Positions 10,958-21,296 of a stretch of 64,000 nt of DNA are shown in pieces. The notes below the pieces were generated by a model. The model saw only the letters and a program-made list of their open reading frames with translations. It ran no database searches and was not told the DNA's origin. Made by a program: the position numbers and the translations under genes. Numbering within the stretch: the stretch's first letter is position 1; every line of letters begins with the position of its first letter. The stretch is taken from contig NZ_CP117439.1 in the NCBI RefSeq assembly GCF_030687575.1, forward strand, positions 1,240,001 through 1,304,000, read 5' to 3'. This DNA is from Pseudomonas sp. FP2309 (GTDB lineage: Bacteria > Pseudomonadota > Gammaproteobacteria > Pseudomonadales > Pseudomonadaceae).

Positions 10958-12000
10958 TTGCTTTCCTCCAGCAGGCGCCAGCGCAGTGTTTCACCGGCGC
11001 GCAGCGGGATAACGGTCAGCTCGCCGAAGGGCAGGCTGGCAGGGGCGGTCCAATCTTTACGGACCAGGGTAATGCGGTCGGTATTCGCCGGCAGGCCGTA
11101 GAAGCGCGGGCCATTGAGGCTGGCGAAGCCTTCGAGTTTGTCCAGAGCGTTGCGCTGTTCGAACGCTTCAGCGTACAGCTCGATGGCGGCATACGCGGTG
11201 TAGCAGCCGGCGCAGCCGCAGGCGGCTTCTTTGGCGTGCTGCGCGTGGGGCGCCGAGTCGGTACCGAGGAAGAACTTCGGGTTGCCGCTTGTAGCGGCAT
11301 CCAGCAGCGCGACCTGGTGGGTATTGCGCTTTAGGATCGGCAGGCAGTAGAAGTGCGGCCGAATCCCGCCCACCAGCATGTGGTTGCGGTTGTAGAGCAG
11401 GTGATGGGCGGTGATCGTCGCACCGACATTGGCCGAAGCCTCGGTGACGAACTGCACGGCATCCGCTGTGGTGATGTGTTCGAACACCACCTTGAGCGTC
11501 GGGAACAGCTCGACCACACGGCGCATGTGCTCGTCGATGAAGATCTTCTCGCGATCGAACACGTCCACATCGCCACGGGTGACTTCGCCGTGGATCAGCA
11601 GCGGCATGCCCACTTCCGCCATGGCTTCGATGGCGGGCAGGATCTTGTCGATACTGGTCACGCCGGAATCGGAGTTGGTGGTCGCGCCGGCCGGGTACAG
11701 CTTGGCGGCGTGCACGAAACCGCTGGCCTTGGCCTGGCGAATTTCTTCGGGCTGGGTGCGGTCGGTGAGGTAGAGCACCATCAACGGTTCGAAGCGGCTG
11801 CCGGCCGGCCGGGCAGCGAGGATACGCTGGCGATAGGCGTCGGCTTGGGCAGCATCACGCACCGGTGGTACCAGGTTCGGCATGATGATGGCGCGGCCAA
11901 ACGTGCGCGCTACATCGGCCACGGTATGAGGTAACGCAGCACCATCGCGAAGATGAATATGCCAGTCGTCGGGACGCAGCAGGGTCAGGCGGTCGGACAT
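10954..12000 (-). CDS. pyrC: Dihydroorotase, class II
   Basis: Cyclises N-carbamoyl-aspartate to dihydroorotate in pyrimidine synthesis. The 348-residue zinc hydrolase shows the metal-binding H14-x-H16 in DWHIHLRDG, the carboxylated Lys region AAKLYPAG, and the catalytic Asp in [10 protein letters not shown] start at ATG 11998-12000 ([12 protein letters not shown]), as in E. coli; the 20 upstream codons are not conserved. It is followed by the overlapping rnt. Confidence 0.97.
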   Translation of the reverse strand: MSDRLTLLRPDDWHIHLRDGAALPHTVADVARTFGRAIIMPNLVPPVRDAAQADAYRQRILAARPAGSRFEPLMVLYLTDRTQPEEIRQAKASGFVHAAKLYPAGATTNSDSGVTSIDKILPAIEAMAEVGMPLLIHGEVTRGDVDVFDREKIFIDEHMRRVVELFPTLKVVFEHITTADAVQFVTEASANVGATITAHHLLYNRNHMLVGGIRPHFYCLPILKRNTHQVALLDAATSGNPKFFLGTDSAPHAQHAKEAACGCAGCYTAYAAIELYAEAFEQRNALDKLEGFASLNGPRFYGLPANTDRITLVRKDWTAPASLPFGELTVIPLRAGETLRWRLLEESK

Positions 12001-12156
12001 TGGGGATTCCAGGCGGGTCAATCTGGTGGGAATGCTACCGGAAAAGACTCTTGCAGGCACTCGCTATCAAGTTTTGCAGGATGCATCCGATAGCCTTTCG
12101 TATGCCTTTTCGATGTATGACGCTTTGAAGTGTTGTAGAAACCAGTGGAGCCTCCC

Positions 12157-13065
12157 GTGCGCCAGCATTATCTAGCCCTGCTCAGTGTGTTCGCCAGCCT
12201 GCCTGCGATGGCCCTCACGTTCCAGACACGTCTGGAGAACATTGAGTGGAAGGTAGAGGGCGACAAGTTCGAATGTCGCCTGACCCAACCGATCACCGAC
12301 TTCGGTTCGGGGGAGTTCGTGCGCCGGGCCGGCGAGCAAGCGACATTTCGCCTGAAGGCCTATAACGGTTCGCTGGGCGCTGGGTCGGCCACGTTATTGG
12401 CCGCTGCCGCGCCCTGGCAGCCGGGTCGTGGCGATATCAACCTCGGTGCCGTGCGCGCCGGCAGTGGCGACGTGCTTTTCAACAGCTCCCAGGCCCAGGC
12501 CGGGCGCCTGTTCAATGGCTTGCTCGAAGGCCGCTCGCCGACGGTGCGGCATTACGGGCGTGAAGGTGGATACTCGGAAGTTCGCCTGCTGCCAGTGAAG
12601 TTCAACAAAGCCTACAGCGATTATCAGTTGTGTACCGCCAAGCTGCTGCCGATGAATTACGATCAGGTCAAGCAAACCGAAGTCGGCTTCCCGGGTGGGG
12701 GGATCGAGTTGGACGCCGCGGCCAAGCAGAAGCTGGCAGTGATCCTCGAATTCCTCAAGGCTGACCCTACGGTTAACCACATCGAGCTCAACGGTCACTC
12801 GGACAACAGCGGTAACCGCCTGAGCAACCGCGATGTCTCGCGTCGCCGCGCGTTAGCGGTCATGGATTATTTCAAGGCCAATGGTGTGCCGGAATCCCAG
12901 ATCTCCCTGCGCTTCCATGGCGAAAGCTACCCGCTGGCGCCCAACACCAATGCCGCCAACCGAGCCCGCAACCGTCGCGTGAACGTTCAGCTTGAGCGGG
13001 TGGTAACCCCAGAGAAGCCAGCGCCCCAGGCCAGCGGCCCGAGCAATCCGGCGCACACTTCGTAA
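12157..13065 (+). CDS. motY: Flagellar stator-associated protein MotY
   Basis: A 302-residue secreted protein with an N-terminal signal peptide ending near AMA-LTFQTR, a beta-rich MotY-specific N domain, and a C-terminal OmpA-like peptidoglycan-binding domain (about 170-285, motif LNGHSDNSGNRLSNRDVSRRRA). MotY forms part of the T-ring that holds stators around the motor. I prefer the GTG at 12157 because GGAG lies 6 bp upstream and the signal peptide then starts MRQHYLALL; an in-frame GTG at 12145 is the alternative. The pyrC-motY-argG neighbourhood is conserved in Pseudomonas. Confidence 0.9.
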   Translation: MRQHYLALLSVFASLPAMALTFQTRLENIEWKVEGDKFECRLTQPITDFGSGEFVRRAGEQATFRLKAYNGSLGAGSATLLAAAAPWQPGRGDINLGAVRAGSGDVLFNSSQAQAGRLFNGLLEGRSPTVRHYGREGGYSEVRLLPVKFNKAYSDYQLCTAKLLPMNYDQVKQTEVGFPGGGIELDAAAKQKLAVILEFLKADPTVNHIELNGHSDNSGNRLSNRDVSRRRALAVMDYFKANGVPESQISLRFHGESYPLAPNTNAANRARNRRVNVQLERVVTPEKPAPQASGPSNPAHTS

Positions 13066-13206
13066 AGCCAGCCGTAACGGGCGGCCATCGGTCGCTCGCT
13101 CGACATAATCTGTCGCTTTATCTTCATTTGCTGTCGCGCCCCTGTAAATCCGCGGTTTTGGTCGGTAGAATCGACGCCTTTCCGTACAACCCCGTGGAGT
13201 GATGGC

Positions 13207-14424
13207 ATGGCCGACGTAAACAAGGTCGTTCTCGCGTATTCCGGCGGCCTGGACACTTCGGTGATCCTCAAGTGGCTGCAGGATACTTATAACTGTGAAG
13301 TGGTGACCTTCACCGCTGACCTGGGTCAGGGCGAAGAGGTCGAACCTGCACGTGCCAAGGCGCAAGCCATGGGCGTGAAAGAGATCTACATTGACGACCT
13401 GCGCGAAGAGTTCGTCCGCGATTTCGTTTTCCCGATGTTTCGCGCCAATACCGTCTACGAAGGCGAATACCTGCTGGGTACCTCCATCGCCCGTCCGCTG
13501 ATCGCCAAGCGCTTGATCGAAATCGCCAACGAGACCGGCGCGGACGCCATTTCCCATGGTGCCACCGGCAAGGGCAACGACCAGGTGCGTTTCGAACTGG
13601 GCGCCTACGCCCTAAAGCCAGGCGTGAAGGTGATTGCTCCTTGGCGTGAATGGGACCTGTTGTCCCGTGAGAAGCTGATGGATTACGCTGAAAAGCACGC
13701 GATCCCGATCGAGCGTCACGGCAAGAAGAAGTCCCCGTACTCAATGGACGCCAACCTGCTGCACATCTCCTATGAAGGCGGCGTGCTGGAAGACACCTGG
13801 ACCGAGCACGAAGAAGACATGTGGAAATGGACCGTCTCCCCGGAGAACGCGCCAGACAAGCCACAGTACCTGGAACTGACCTACCGCAACGGCGACATCG
13901 TCGCGCTGGATGGCGTCGAAATGACCCCGGCCACCGTGTTGGCGACCCTGAACCGTATTGGCGGCGAACACGGCATCGGCCGTCTCGACATCGTCGAGAA
14001 CCGTTACGTGGGCATGAAGTCCCGTGGCTGCTACGAAACTCCAGGCGGCACCATCATGCTGCGCGCTCACCGTGCCATCGAGTCCATTACCCTGGACCGT
14101 GAAGTGGCTCACCTCAAAGACGAGTTGATGCCCAAGTACGCCAGCCTGATCTACACCGGCTACTGGTGGAGCCCTGAGCGTCTGATGCTGCAACAGATGA
14201 TCGACGCCTCCCAGGCTCACGTGAACGGCGTTGTGCGCCTCAAGCTGTACAAGGGCAATGTGATCGTCACCGGTCGCAAGTCCGATGACTCTTTGTTCGA
14301 TGCCAACATCGCCACCTTCGAAGAAGATGGCGGCGCTTACAACCAGGCAGACGCGGCCGGCTTTATCAAGTTGAATGCACTGCGCATGCGCATCGCTGCC
14401 AACAAAGGTCGCTCATTGTTCTGA
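13207..14424 (+). CDS. argG: Argininosuccinate synthase
   Basis: Joins citrulline and aspartate with ATP to form argininosuccinate. The 405-residue protein has the N-type ATP-binding loop AYSGGLDTS at 10-18, and [13 protein letters not shown] and [12 protein letters not shown] further on. The ATG follows CGTGGAGTG. A strong terminator closes the gene. It acts one step after ArgF. Confidence 0.98.
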   Translation: MADVNKVVLAYSGGLDTSVILKWLQDTYNCEVVTFTADLGQGEEVEPARAKAQAMGVKEIYIDDLREEFVRDFVFPMFRANTVYEGEYLLGTSIARPLIAKRLIEIANETGADAISHGATGKGNDQVRFELGAYALKPGVKVIAPWREWDLLSREKLMDYAEKHAIPIERHGKKKSPYSMDANLLHISYEGGVLEDTWTEHEEDMWKWTVSPENAPDKPQYLELTYRNGDIVALDGVEMTPATVLATLNRIGGEHGIGRLDIVENRYVGMKSRGCYETPGGTIMLRAHRAIESITLDREVAHLKDELMPKYASLIYTGYWWSPERLMLQQMIDASQAHVNGVVRLKLYKGNVIVTGRKSDDSLFDANIATFEEDGGAYNQADAAGFIKLNALRMRIAANKGRSLF

Positions 14425-14440
14425 GTGTTGCCCCGTTGAG

Positions 14441-14472
14441 AAAAATGGCCCCTTTCGGGGCCATTTTTTTTG
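14441..14472 (+). terminator. Terminator of argG
   Basis: The stem AAAATGGCCCC/GGGGCCATTTT with a TTTC loop is followed by a long T run. Confidence 0.92.
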
Positions 14473-15033
14473 TCTGAATATCTTGAATGCTTACGTGTTG
14501 TTTAGCGTCGTTTAATTAAATTTAAACTGTCTGGTGCGTTCGTTTATTGGTCGTGGTTATCCCGACCAAGTCCTAGTGGTGGAATGAATTTTTACACCTG
14601 TGTAGGAACTAGTCTTACAGATGATTCACTCACTATATTGAAGTGAGCAACTCTTCCTCGAAAACTCTGTAGGAAATAAGGACGTAAATAAAAATGTTAA
14701 AGGGAACTGAAATGCACGCGTATTTTTTATTCAAGCCGGCCAGTTAATGCATCCCGCAAGAGGCTTTTCCTGAAAGCGTCCTAGGATGCGCTTGCCAACA
14801 GCCCTTGGGTGCCCGGATATTTCTAACAAAATATGTAAGCCTCCGGAAAGATCTGAAGGGCTCCATAAAACTGGACACATCTGAACTGGCGTTTTTTTGT
14901 AGGGTAATTCTTTTATCCGTGTAGGTTGCGTCTCTGCTTGCTGTTGCTCGGGGGGGAGCGCTATGCCAACTAGGAAACGACTAGGCTATTGTGTTTGCTC
15001 TAAATAATTCGAACAGCGAAATTGGACTTTCTC
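14473..15033. other. Long AT-rich intergenic region upstream of a response regulator
   Basis: The 560-bp region is clearly richer in AT than its neighbours and no convincing gene is visible. It holds the near-palindrome TGTAGGAACTAGTCTTACA (14601-14619), which looks like a GacA box (TGTAAG-N6-CTTACA) with one mismatch and a 7-bp spacer, and several further TAGGAA motifs. It probably carries a complex promoter for the regulator gene at 15034. Confidence 0.4.
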
Positions 15034-15666
15034 ATGAATAAAGTGCTGATCGTGGATGATCATCCCGTCATTCGTCTTGCTGTGCGTATGCTAATGGAGC
15101 GTCATGGTTATGAGGTCGTTGCCGAGACCGATAACGGTGTGGACGCGTTGCAACTTGCACGGGAGCATATGCCGGACATTGTGATATTGGATATTGGGAT
15201 TCCAAAACTTGATGGCCTGGAAGTCATTTGCCGGTTGTCTTCAACCAAGCAGCCTGCGCCGTTCAAGGTGCTGGTGTTGACGTCCCAGGCGCCTGGCCAT
15301 TTTTCCATGCGATGCATGCAGGCTGGGGCTGCGGGCTACGTATGCAAGCAGCAGGACCTGACCGAACTGCTGAGTGCGATCAAGGCTGTCCTGTCGGGCT
15401 ACAGCTATTTCCCCAATCAAGCGCTCAATTCGGTGCGTTCGACCATGGGCAATGCCAGCGAGGCCGATATGGTCGAGCGCCTCTCGGGCCGCGAGATGAT
15501 GGTGTTGCAGCAATTGGCGCGGGGTAAGACCAACAAGGAGATCGCCGACGGCATGTTTCTCAGCAACAAGACGGTCAGTACCTACAAGACCCGCTTGCTG
15601 CTAAAGCTCAATGCTCGCTCCTTGGTGGACCTGATCGAATTGGCTCAACGCAACGGCTTGGTCTAG
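15034..15666 (+). CDS. LuxR/NarL-family response regulator (RocA1/BvgA-like), orphan
   Basis: A 210-residue two-domain regulator. The receiver (1-120) has D8, D9 and the phosphorylation site D53 (VILDIGIPK). The C-terminal LuxR helix-turn-helix has the LSGREMMVLQQLARGKTNKEIA motif. The start MNKVLIVDDHPVIRLAVRML closely resembles RocA1/BvgA-type regulators. I use the ATG at 15034, not the TTG at 15022. No sensor kinase is adjacent, so the stimulus is unknown. A long, repeat-containing upstream region suggests heavy transcriptional control. Confidence 0.85.
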   Translation: MNKVLIVDDHPVIRLAVRMLMERHGYEVVAETDNGVDALQLAREHMPDIVILDIGIPKLDGLEVICRLSSTKQPAPFKVLVLTSQAPGHFSMRCMQAGAAGYVCKQQDLTELLSAIKAVLSGYSYFPNQALNSVRSTMGNASEADMVERLSGREMMVLQQLARGKTNKEIADGMFLSNKTVSTYKTRLLLKLNARSLVDLIELAQRNGLV

Positions 15667-15706
15667 AAGCGGATGCAACACCGCGTGTAGCAAAGGTAAC
15701 TGGTAG

Positions 15707-15731
15707 CAAAAAGCCTCCGTCAGGGAGGCTT
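15707..15731. terminator. Terminator between the response regulator and the 59-residue gene
   Basis: The stem AAGCCTCC/GGAGGCTT (15711-15718 with 15724-15731) has its T run on the minus strand, so it mainly serves the convergent gene at 15751. Confidence 0.75.
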
Positions 15732-15750
15732 CCGGTCTGCAGCCGCTTGT

Positions 15751-15930
15751 TCAGAGGTCGAAGTCGTAATCGGCCAGTTGTTTCTGCAAGCGTCGCTCTT
15801 CCAGAAGATTGTCGATGGTGCGGCGTTTGCTCAGATTGGTCTTGGCCACTTCTGGGGGTGCTTCAGCCCCATCGTCATCCGACTGAGCGAGTTCATCGTC
15901 CAGTTCCAATTGTTCTTTGCCAGTGCTCAT
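15751..15930 (-). CDS. Small acidic PA3496-like protein
   Basis: A 59-residue protein with an acidic N half and a charged C-terminal helix (KRRTIDNLLEERRLQKQLADYDFDL). It strongly resembles the conserved P. aeruginosa PA3496 family next to nth, sometimes annotated as a putative envelope integrity protein. I start at ATG 15928-15930 because GGAG lies 8 bp upstream; the GTG 9 bp earlier has no usable ribosome site. Function is not established. Confidence 0.75.
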   Translation of the reverse strand: MSTGKEQLELDDELAQSDDDGAEAPPEVAKTNLSKRRTIDNLLEERRLQKQLADYDFDL

Positions 15931-16037
15931 AAGGTTCACTCCAGGCTAAGACTGCCGTTGGCGCTCCTTATAACGATAATCCATGAACGGGTAAAAAAGA
16001 TTTTTTCAATCGACGGATCGAGAAAACCAATGGGCGC

Positions 16038-16676
16038 TCAATCGTCGGACGTTTTTTCCTTGTATTCGCACAGGTCTTCGATGCGGCAGCTGCCGCAACG
16101 TGGCTTGCGGGCCTGGCAAACATAGCGCCCATGCAGGATCAGCCAGTGGTGGGAGTCGAGCAGGTAGGGCTTGGGAACGAACTTCATCAGTTGCTTTTCC
16201 ACCTCCACCACGTTTTTGCCACGGGCAATGCCGGTGCGGTTACTGACCCGGAAAATATGCGTGTCCACCGCCATGGTCAGCTGCCGAAACGCAGTGTTCA
16301 GCACCACGTTGGCGGTTTTTCGACCCACACCGGGGAGTGCTTCCAGTGCCTCTCGTGTCTGTGGCACTTCGCTGCCGTGCTGCTCTATCAGCAGGCGGCA
16401 GGTCTCGATGACATTTTTGGCCTTGCTGTTGTACAGGCCGATCGTCTTGATGTATTCCGACAATCCGCCGACACCCAAGGCATAGATCGCCTCCGGTGTA
16501 TTGGCCACGGGATAGAGCTTGGCCGTGGCCTTGTTGACGCCGACGTCTGTGGACTGGGCAGACAGAATCACCGCAATCAGCAACTCGAACGGCGATGAAT
16601 AGGCCAGTTCGGTTTTGGGCTCGGGGTTGTCCTCGTGAAACCGGCGGAAAATTTCCAGGCGTTTGGCGGCGTTCAT
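16038..16676 (-). CDS. nth: Endonuclease III
   Basis: A DNA glycosylase/AP lyase that removes oxidised pyrimidines. The 212-residue protein has the helix-hairpin-helix LPGVGRKTANVVL with its catalytic Lys, the catalytic Asp in AVDTHIFRV, and a C-terminal [4Fe-4S] loop with C-x6-C-x2-C-x5-C spacing. I start at MNAAKRLEIF (16674-16676). It lies downstream of rnfB on the same strand, as in many gamma-proteobacteria. Confidence 0.96.
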   Translation of the reverse strand: MNAAKRLEIFRRFHEDNPEPKTELAYSSPFELLIAVILSAQSTDVGVNKATAKLYPVANTPEAIYALGVGGLSEYIKTIGLYNSKAKNVIETCRLLIEQHGSEVPQTREALEALPGVGRKTANVVLNTAFRQLTMAVDTHIFRVSNRTGIARGKNVVEVEKQLMKFVPKPYLLDSHHWLILHGRYVCQARKPRCGSCRIEDLCEYKEKTSDD

Positions 16677-16787
16677 GGGGCGCAATGCTCCTTGCGGGCA
16701 GTCAACGTAGACTTGAATAGAGGGGGGCGGCTCAGGCCTGAAGGGCCCAGACACACCAGCAGCAGGCTCGTCAGACGTCGCTTCGGG

Positions 16788-17750
16788 TCAGGTGTCATGG
16801 GCATCTACCTGGCGCTGCGCTTCATCCAAGCGCTGTTGCGCATCGGCCAACTGTTGGGGCGCTGCATGTTGATCTCTGGCCTGCTTCAACTCAGCCCGAC
16901 GCATCGCCAGTTGGACCTTGGCGCGTTTCAGGTCGGCGTTGTTACGGGGCGGTAGGGGCGCTGCCGATGTGCTGCTCGCCTCAATGATGGCCAGGGACTG
17001 TTCCGATGCTTCGAACTGTTGTTGCAGCGCGATCAACTGCGACTGTTGCTCAAAGGTCGGCGGATGACCAAAGGCCTTCAGAGACTTGAGTAACTGGGCG
17101 CGGCTCATTGCGACGTTGATCTTGGCTTTTTTGACCGCCGTCTCCCTGGCCGCCTGTGCCTCGTCGAGTTGAACGGGCGCCTGTGCAGGCGAACGCTTGG
17201 CCCTGGCGATACGCTCAGCCAATGTGTGTTGTTCTTCTCGCTGCAAGCGCGCGTTACGTTGCTCAAAGCGCCGTCTTGCCCGGTTGCGCTTAACCTCGCG
17301 CTCGCGGCGCTGCTCGTCGCTCACCGCCAAGCCTCCCACAATTGGCAGCACTGTCACGGGCGGGCGCATCTCGATGCAATCCACAGGGCAGGGCGCGACA
17401 CACAGGTCGCAGCCCGTGCATTCGTCGGTAATCACCGTGTGCATCCACTTTGCCGCGCCGAGGATGGCATCCACAGGGCACGCCTGGATGCACTTTGTGC
17501 AGCCGATACATTCAGCCTCACGGATATACGCCACCTGTGCGGGCGCCTCGCCTCGGGTCGTGTCCAGCTTCAGTACTGGCACACCCAGCAGCTGCGACAA
17601 TCCGCTGATGGTCTCCTGTCCGCCCGGCGGGCACTTGTTGATCGCCTCGCCCTGGGCAATACCCTCGGCGTATGGCTTGCAGCCCGGATGCCCGCATTTA
17701 CCGCATTGGGTTTGCGGCAATAGCGCGTCGATACGTTGAATCAGATTCAT
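16788..17750 (-). CDS. rnfB: RnfB-like ferredoxin protein without membrane anchor, orphan
   Basis: A 320-residue iron-sulphur protein. It starts directly with the RnfB cluster domain (C16, C19, C24, C40 in [10 protein letters not shown] and NKC) and has two ferredoxin [4Fe-4S] motifs ([12 protein letters not shown] and [12 protein letters not shown]). The C-terminal half, about 170 residues, is highly charged and likely coiled coil. The hydrophobic N-terminal helix of canonical RnfB is missing and no rnfA, C, D, G or E is adjacent, so an Rnf complex is not encoded here. It may be a soluble electron carrier; that is inference. Confidence 0.85.
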   Translation of the reverse strand: MNLIQRIDALLPQTQCGKCGHPGCKPYAEGIAQGEAINKCPPGGQETISGLSQLLGVPVLKLDTTRGEAPAQVAYIREAECIGCTKCIQACPVDAILGAAKWMHTVITDECTGCDLCVAPCPVDCIEMRPPVTVLPIVGGLAVSDEQRREREVKRNRARRRFEQRNARLQREEQHTLAERIARAKRSPAQAPVQLDEAQAARETAVKKAKINVAMSRAQLLKSLKAFGHPPTFEQQSQLIALQQQFEASEQSLAIIEASSTSAAPLPPRNNADLKRAKVQLAMRRAELKQARDQHAAPQQLADAQQRLDEAQRQVDAHDT

Positions 17751-17821
17751 GGGGTGATCATTGGCACGCCGGTTAAACAAACAGGACCCGATTATCCGGC
17801 AAGCACGAGAGGGGTACTAGC

Positions 17822-17852
17822 GCAAAAGCCCTGTCGCCGAGGCGGCAGGGCT
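17822..17852 (-). terminator. Terminator of metG
   Basis: On the minus strand a GC-rich hairpin (AGCCCTG.CGCC pairing with GGCG.CAGGGCT) is followed by TTTT. Confidence 0.8.
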
Positions 17853-17865
17853 GCCTTTGCAGGGT

Positions 17866-19917
17866 TTACTTGATGCGCTGACCCGGCTTGGCGCCACTGT
17901 CCGGGCTCAACAGGTAGATCTCTTCTCCGCCAGGACCGGCCGCCATCACCATGCCTTCGGAAATACCAAACTTCATTTTCCGTGGCTTGAGGTTGGCGAT
18001 CATCATGGTCAGGCGGCCGTCGAGTTTGGACGGGTCCGGGTAAGCGCTCTTGATTCCCGAGAACACGTTACGTTGCTCGTCGCCGATATCCAGCGTCAGG
18101 CGCAGCAGCTTGTCCGCACCCTCCACGGCTTCTGCCTTGACGATCAGTGCCACACGCAGGTCCACGGCCGCGAAGGCGTCGAACTCGATTTCCGGGGAGA
18201 GCGGGTCCTTCGCCAGTTCGCCATTGCCGGCAGGCGCTGACTCGCCGGTGTCCGTCTGGCTGGCGGCCAGGTCTTCTTTCGAAGCGTCGGTCATCGCCTG
18301 GACTTTGACCGGGTCGATACGGGTCATCAACGGTTTGAACTCGTTCAACTGATGGTTGCTGAGCAACGTGGTGTGGTCGTTCCAAGTCAGCGGCGCGACA
18401 TTGAGGAACGCCTCGGCGTCGGCGGCCAGCAAAGGCAGCACTGGCTTGAGGAAGATCACCAACTGGCGGAACAGGTTGACGCCGGTGGCGCAGATCGCCT
18501 GAACCTCGGCCTGCTTGCCTTCCTGCTTGTTCAGTGACCACGGCGCCTTGTCGGCGATCCAGGCGTTGGCGCGATCGGCCAGGCCCATGATCTCGCGCAT
18601 GGCGCGGGCGAAGTCGCGCGCTTCGTAGGCGTCGGCGATGCTTGGCGCGGCGGCCAGGAACGCGTCAGTCAGCTCCGGCGCGGCGTTTTCAGCGACCAGC
18701 ACACCGGCGTTGCCCTTGTGGATGAACCCGGCACAACGGCTGGCAATGTTGACGACTTTACCCACGAGGTCCGAGTTGACCTTCTGTACGAAGTCTTCCA
18801 GGTTCAGGTCCAGGTCGTCGACGCCGCGGCCCAGCTTGGACGCGTAGTAGTAACGCAGGTATTCCGGCGACAGGTGGTCCAGGTAGGTGCGCGCCTTGAT
18901 AAAGGTGCCACGGGACTTGGACATCTTCTGGCCGTTGACCGTCAGGTAGCCGTGCACGTTGATGCCGGTCGGCTTGCGGTAGCCCGAGCCTTCGAGCATG
19001 GCGGGCCAGAACAGCGCGTGAAAGTTGACGATGTCCTTGCCGATGAAGTGGTACAGCTCGGCGGTGGAATCCTTGCCCCAGAACGCGTCGAAGTCCAGCT
19101 CCGGGGTACGGTCGCACAGGTTCTTGAAGCTGGCCATATAGCCGATTGGCGCGTCCAGCCACACGTAGAAGTACTTGCCTGGCTCGCCCGGGATCTCGAA
19201 GCCAAAGTACGGCGCATCGCGGGAAATGTCCCACTGTTGCAGGCCGGCGTCCAGCCATTCGGCGATCTTGTTGGCGACGGCGTCCTGCAGGGTGCCGCTG
19301 CGGGTCCAGGTTTGCAGCATCTGCTGGAAATCCGGGAGTTTGAAGAAGAAGTGCTGGGAATCCTTGAGCACCGGGGTGGCACCGGAAATCGCCGACTTCG
19401 GATCCTTCAGGTCTGTCGGCGCGTAAGTCGCACCGCATTTTTCGCAATTGTCGCCGTATTGGTCTTCGGTGCCGCATTTCGGGCAGGTGCCCTTGATGAA
19501 GCGGTCGGCCAGGAACATTTTCTTTTCCGGGTCGAAATACTGCGTGATCGAGCGCTGGGCAATGTGCCCGGCGTCTCGCAGCTTGAGGTAGATCTGGCTC
19601 GACAGCTCACGGTTTTCTTCGGCGTGAGTGGAGTGGAAATTGTCGAAGTCCACCAGGAACTCGGCAAAGTCGGCGCTGTGTTCAGCCTGCACGTTGGCGA
19701 TCAGTTGTTCCGGGGTGATGCCTTCCTTTTCTGCGCGCAGCATGATGGCCGATCCGTGGGCGTCGTCCGCGCAGACATAAATGCACTGGTTGCCGCGATG
19801 CTTCTGGAAGCGCACCCACATATCGGTCTGGATGTACTCAAGCATATGGCCAAGATGGATGGAACCATTGGCATAGGGCAGGGCGCTGGTGACGAGGATC
19901 TTGCGTGGCTCGGACAT
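17866..19917 (-). CDS. metG: Methionyl-tRNA synthetase
   Basis: Charges tRNA-Met. The 683-residue protein has the class-I signature [12 protein letters not shown] (HIGH region, about 16-27), a zinc knuckle ([18 protein letters not shown], about 146), and KMSKS in [11 protein letters not shown] (about 333). The C-terminal 110 residues form the EMAP-II/Trbp111-like dimerisation and tRNA-binding domain, and a low-complexity linker precedes it. It is divergent from apbC, 171 bp away, as in P. aeruginosa. Confidence 0.98.
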   Translation of the reverse strand: MSEPRKILVTSALPYANGSIHLGHMLEYIQTDMWVRFQKHRGNQCIYVCADDAHGSAIMLRAEKEGITPEQLIANVQAEHSADFAEFLVDFDNFHSTHAEENRELSSQIYLKLRDAGHIAQRSITQYFDPEKKMFLADRFIKGTCPKCGTEDQYGDNCEKCGATYAPTDLKDPKSAISGATPVLKDSQHFFFKLPDFQQMLQTWTRSGTLQDAVANKIAEWLDAGLQQWDISRDAPYFGFEIPGEPGKYFYVWLDAPIGYMASFKNLCDRTPELDFDAFWGKDSTAELYHFIGKDIVNFHALFWPAMLEGSGYRKPTGINVHGYLTVNGQKMSKSRGTFIKARTYLDHLSPEYLRYYYASKLGRGVDDLDLNLEDFVQKVNSDLVGKVVNIASRCAGFIHKGNAGVLVAENAAPELTDAFLAAAPSIADAYEARDFARAMREIMGLADRANAWIADKAPWSLNKQEGKQAEVQAICATGVNLFRQLVIFLKPVLPLLAADAEAFLNVAPLTWNDHTTLLSNHQLNEFKPLMTRIDPVKVQAMTDASKEDLAASQTDTGESAPAGNGELAKDPLSPEIEFDAFAAVDLRVALIVKAEAVEGADKLLRLTLDIGDEQRNVFSGIKSAYPDPSKLDGRLTMMIANLKPRKMKFGISEGMVMAAGPGGEEIYLLSPDSGAKPGQRIK

Positions 19918-20088
19918 GGGGCTCGGCTACTTGATGAAACGGAGGTCGGCCACTATAAAGCGCCGGGAAATTTATTTCACCCCGTGGCGCCGCTTCAGCA
20001 ACCTCCCAACCTGCAAAAGCATGCCGCTCGGCGGCTGGAACGGGTAGGATAGCCGCCTGTTTCAGTCAGTCTTTTTCGGGAGTAGCCC

Positions 20089-21183
20089 ATGAGCGCCGTG
20101 AATCGCGCAGCGGTGGAAGCCGTTCTTCGCCAGTACACCGACCCCTATTTGAACCAGGATCCGGTCAGTGCCGGCTGCGTGCGTGCCATCGAGGTCCAGG
20201 GTGATCAGGTGTCGGTGCAGTTGGAACTGGGGTACGCCGCCGGTCTGTTCAAGAACGGCTGGGCGCAGATGCTGCAAATGGCCATTGAAGGCCTGGACGG
20301 CGTGCGCTCTGCCAAGGTCGACATCCATTGCGTGATCGCATCGCACAAGGCCCAGGCGCAGATCCCAGGGCTGGCCAACGTCAAGAATGTCGTGGCCGTA
20401 GCTTCCGGCAAGGGCGGCGTGGGTAAATCCACCACGGCGGCCAATCTGGCGCTGGCCCTGGCCCGTGAAGGTGCGCGTGTGGGTATTCTCGACGCCGATA
20501 TCTATGGGCCCAGCCAAGGCGTGATGTTCGGCATCGCCGAAGGCACGCGACCGAAGGTCAAGGACCAGAAGTGGTTCGTGCCCATCGAGTCGCTGGGTGT
20601 AGAAGTGATGTCCATGGCGTTCCTGACGGATGACAATACGCCCATGGTCTGGCGCGGGCCAATGGTCTCCGGCGCCTTGCTGCAGTTGGTCACCCAGACG
20701 GCCTGGGGCGATCTGGATTACCTGGTGATCGACATGCCGCCAGGCACCGGTGATATCCAACTGACCCTGGCACAGAAAGTCCCGGTGGCTGGTTCCGTGA
20801 TCGTGACCACCCCGCAGGATCTGGCGCTGCTCGACGCGAAAAAAGGCATCGAGATGTTCCGCAAGGTCAACATCCCAGTGCTCGGCGTCGTGGAAAACAT
20901 GGCGGTGCACATCTGTTCCAACTGCGGCCATGCCGAACATCTGTTTGGTGAAGGCGGCGGTGAGAAACTGGCCACCCAGTACGGTGTTGAATTGTTGGCC
21001 TCACTGCCGCTGTCGATGCTGATTCGTGAACAGGCTGATGGCGGTAAGCCAACGGTCATAGCTGAGCCCGACAGCCAGATCGCCATGATCTATCAGGAAC
21101 TGGCCCGCCATGTGGGCGCGCGAATTATGCTGCAGGAAGCCGCTGCGCCAGCGATGCCGACGATTACCGTCAGCGACGATTAA
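20089..21183 (+). CDS. apbC: Iron-sulphur carrier ATPase ApbC/Mrp
   Basis: A 364-residue P-loop protein that binds and transfers Fe-S clusters. An N-terminal MIP18/DUF59 domain (1-95) precedes the deviant Walker A GKGGVGKST (near residue 108), and the cluster-binding CxxC is in HICSNCGHAE. The ATG follows CGGGAGTAGCCC. In P. aeruginosa it is divergent from metG, as here, but there the next gene is dcd; in this window rsmZ follows. Confidence 0.95.
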   Translation: MSAVNRAAVEAVLRQYTDPYLNQDPVSAGCVRAIEVQGDQVSVQLELGYAAGLFKNGWAQMLQMAIEGLDGVRSAKVDIHCVIASHKAQAQIPGLANVKNVVAVASGKGGVGKSTTAANLALALAREGARVGILDADIYGPSQGVMFGIAEGTRPKVKDQKWFVPIESLGVEVMSMAFLTDDNTPMVWRGPMVSGALLQLVTQTAWGDLDYLVIDMPPGTGDIQLTLAQKVPVAGSVIVTTPQDLALLDAKKGIEMFRKVNIPVLGVVENMAVHICSNCGHAEHLFGEGGGEKLATQYGVELLASLPLSMLIREQADGGKPTVIAEPDSQIAMIYQELARHVGARIMLQEAAAPAMPTITVSDD

Positions 21184-21196
21184 AGCGAGTGGCGGT

Positions 21197-21226
21197 AAAA
21201 AAGCCTCGATGTGTCGGGGCTTTTTT
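21197..21226 (+). terminator. Terminator of apbC
   Basis: The stem AAGCCTCGA/TCGGGGCTT (21201-21209 with 21214-21222) is followed by a T run. Confidence 0.88.
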
Positions 21227-21278
21227 GCGCCCGACAGCTAGGCAATGTAGGTGAGTTCCCCTATTACGCACTTGCCCG

Positions 21279-21296
21279 TGTAAGCATTGGCTTACT
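21279..21296 (+). promoter_or_regulatory. GacA box (upstream activating sequence) of rsmZ
   Basis: TGTAAG-CATTGG-CTTACT matches TGTAAGN6CTTACA at all but the last base. It lies about 185 bp upstream of the predicted rsmZ start, the distance known for rsmZ in P. fluorescens. The phosphorylated response regulator GacA is expected to act here. Confidence 0.9.
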
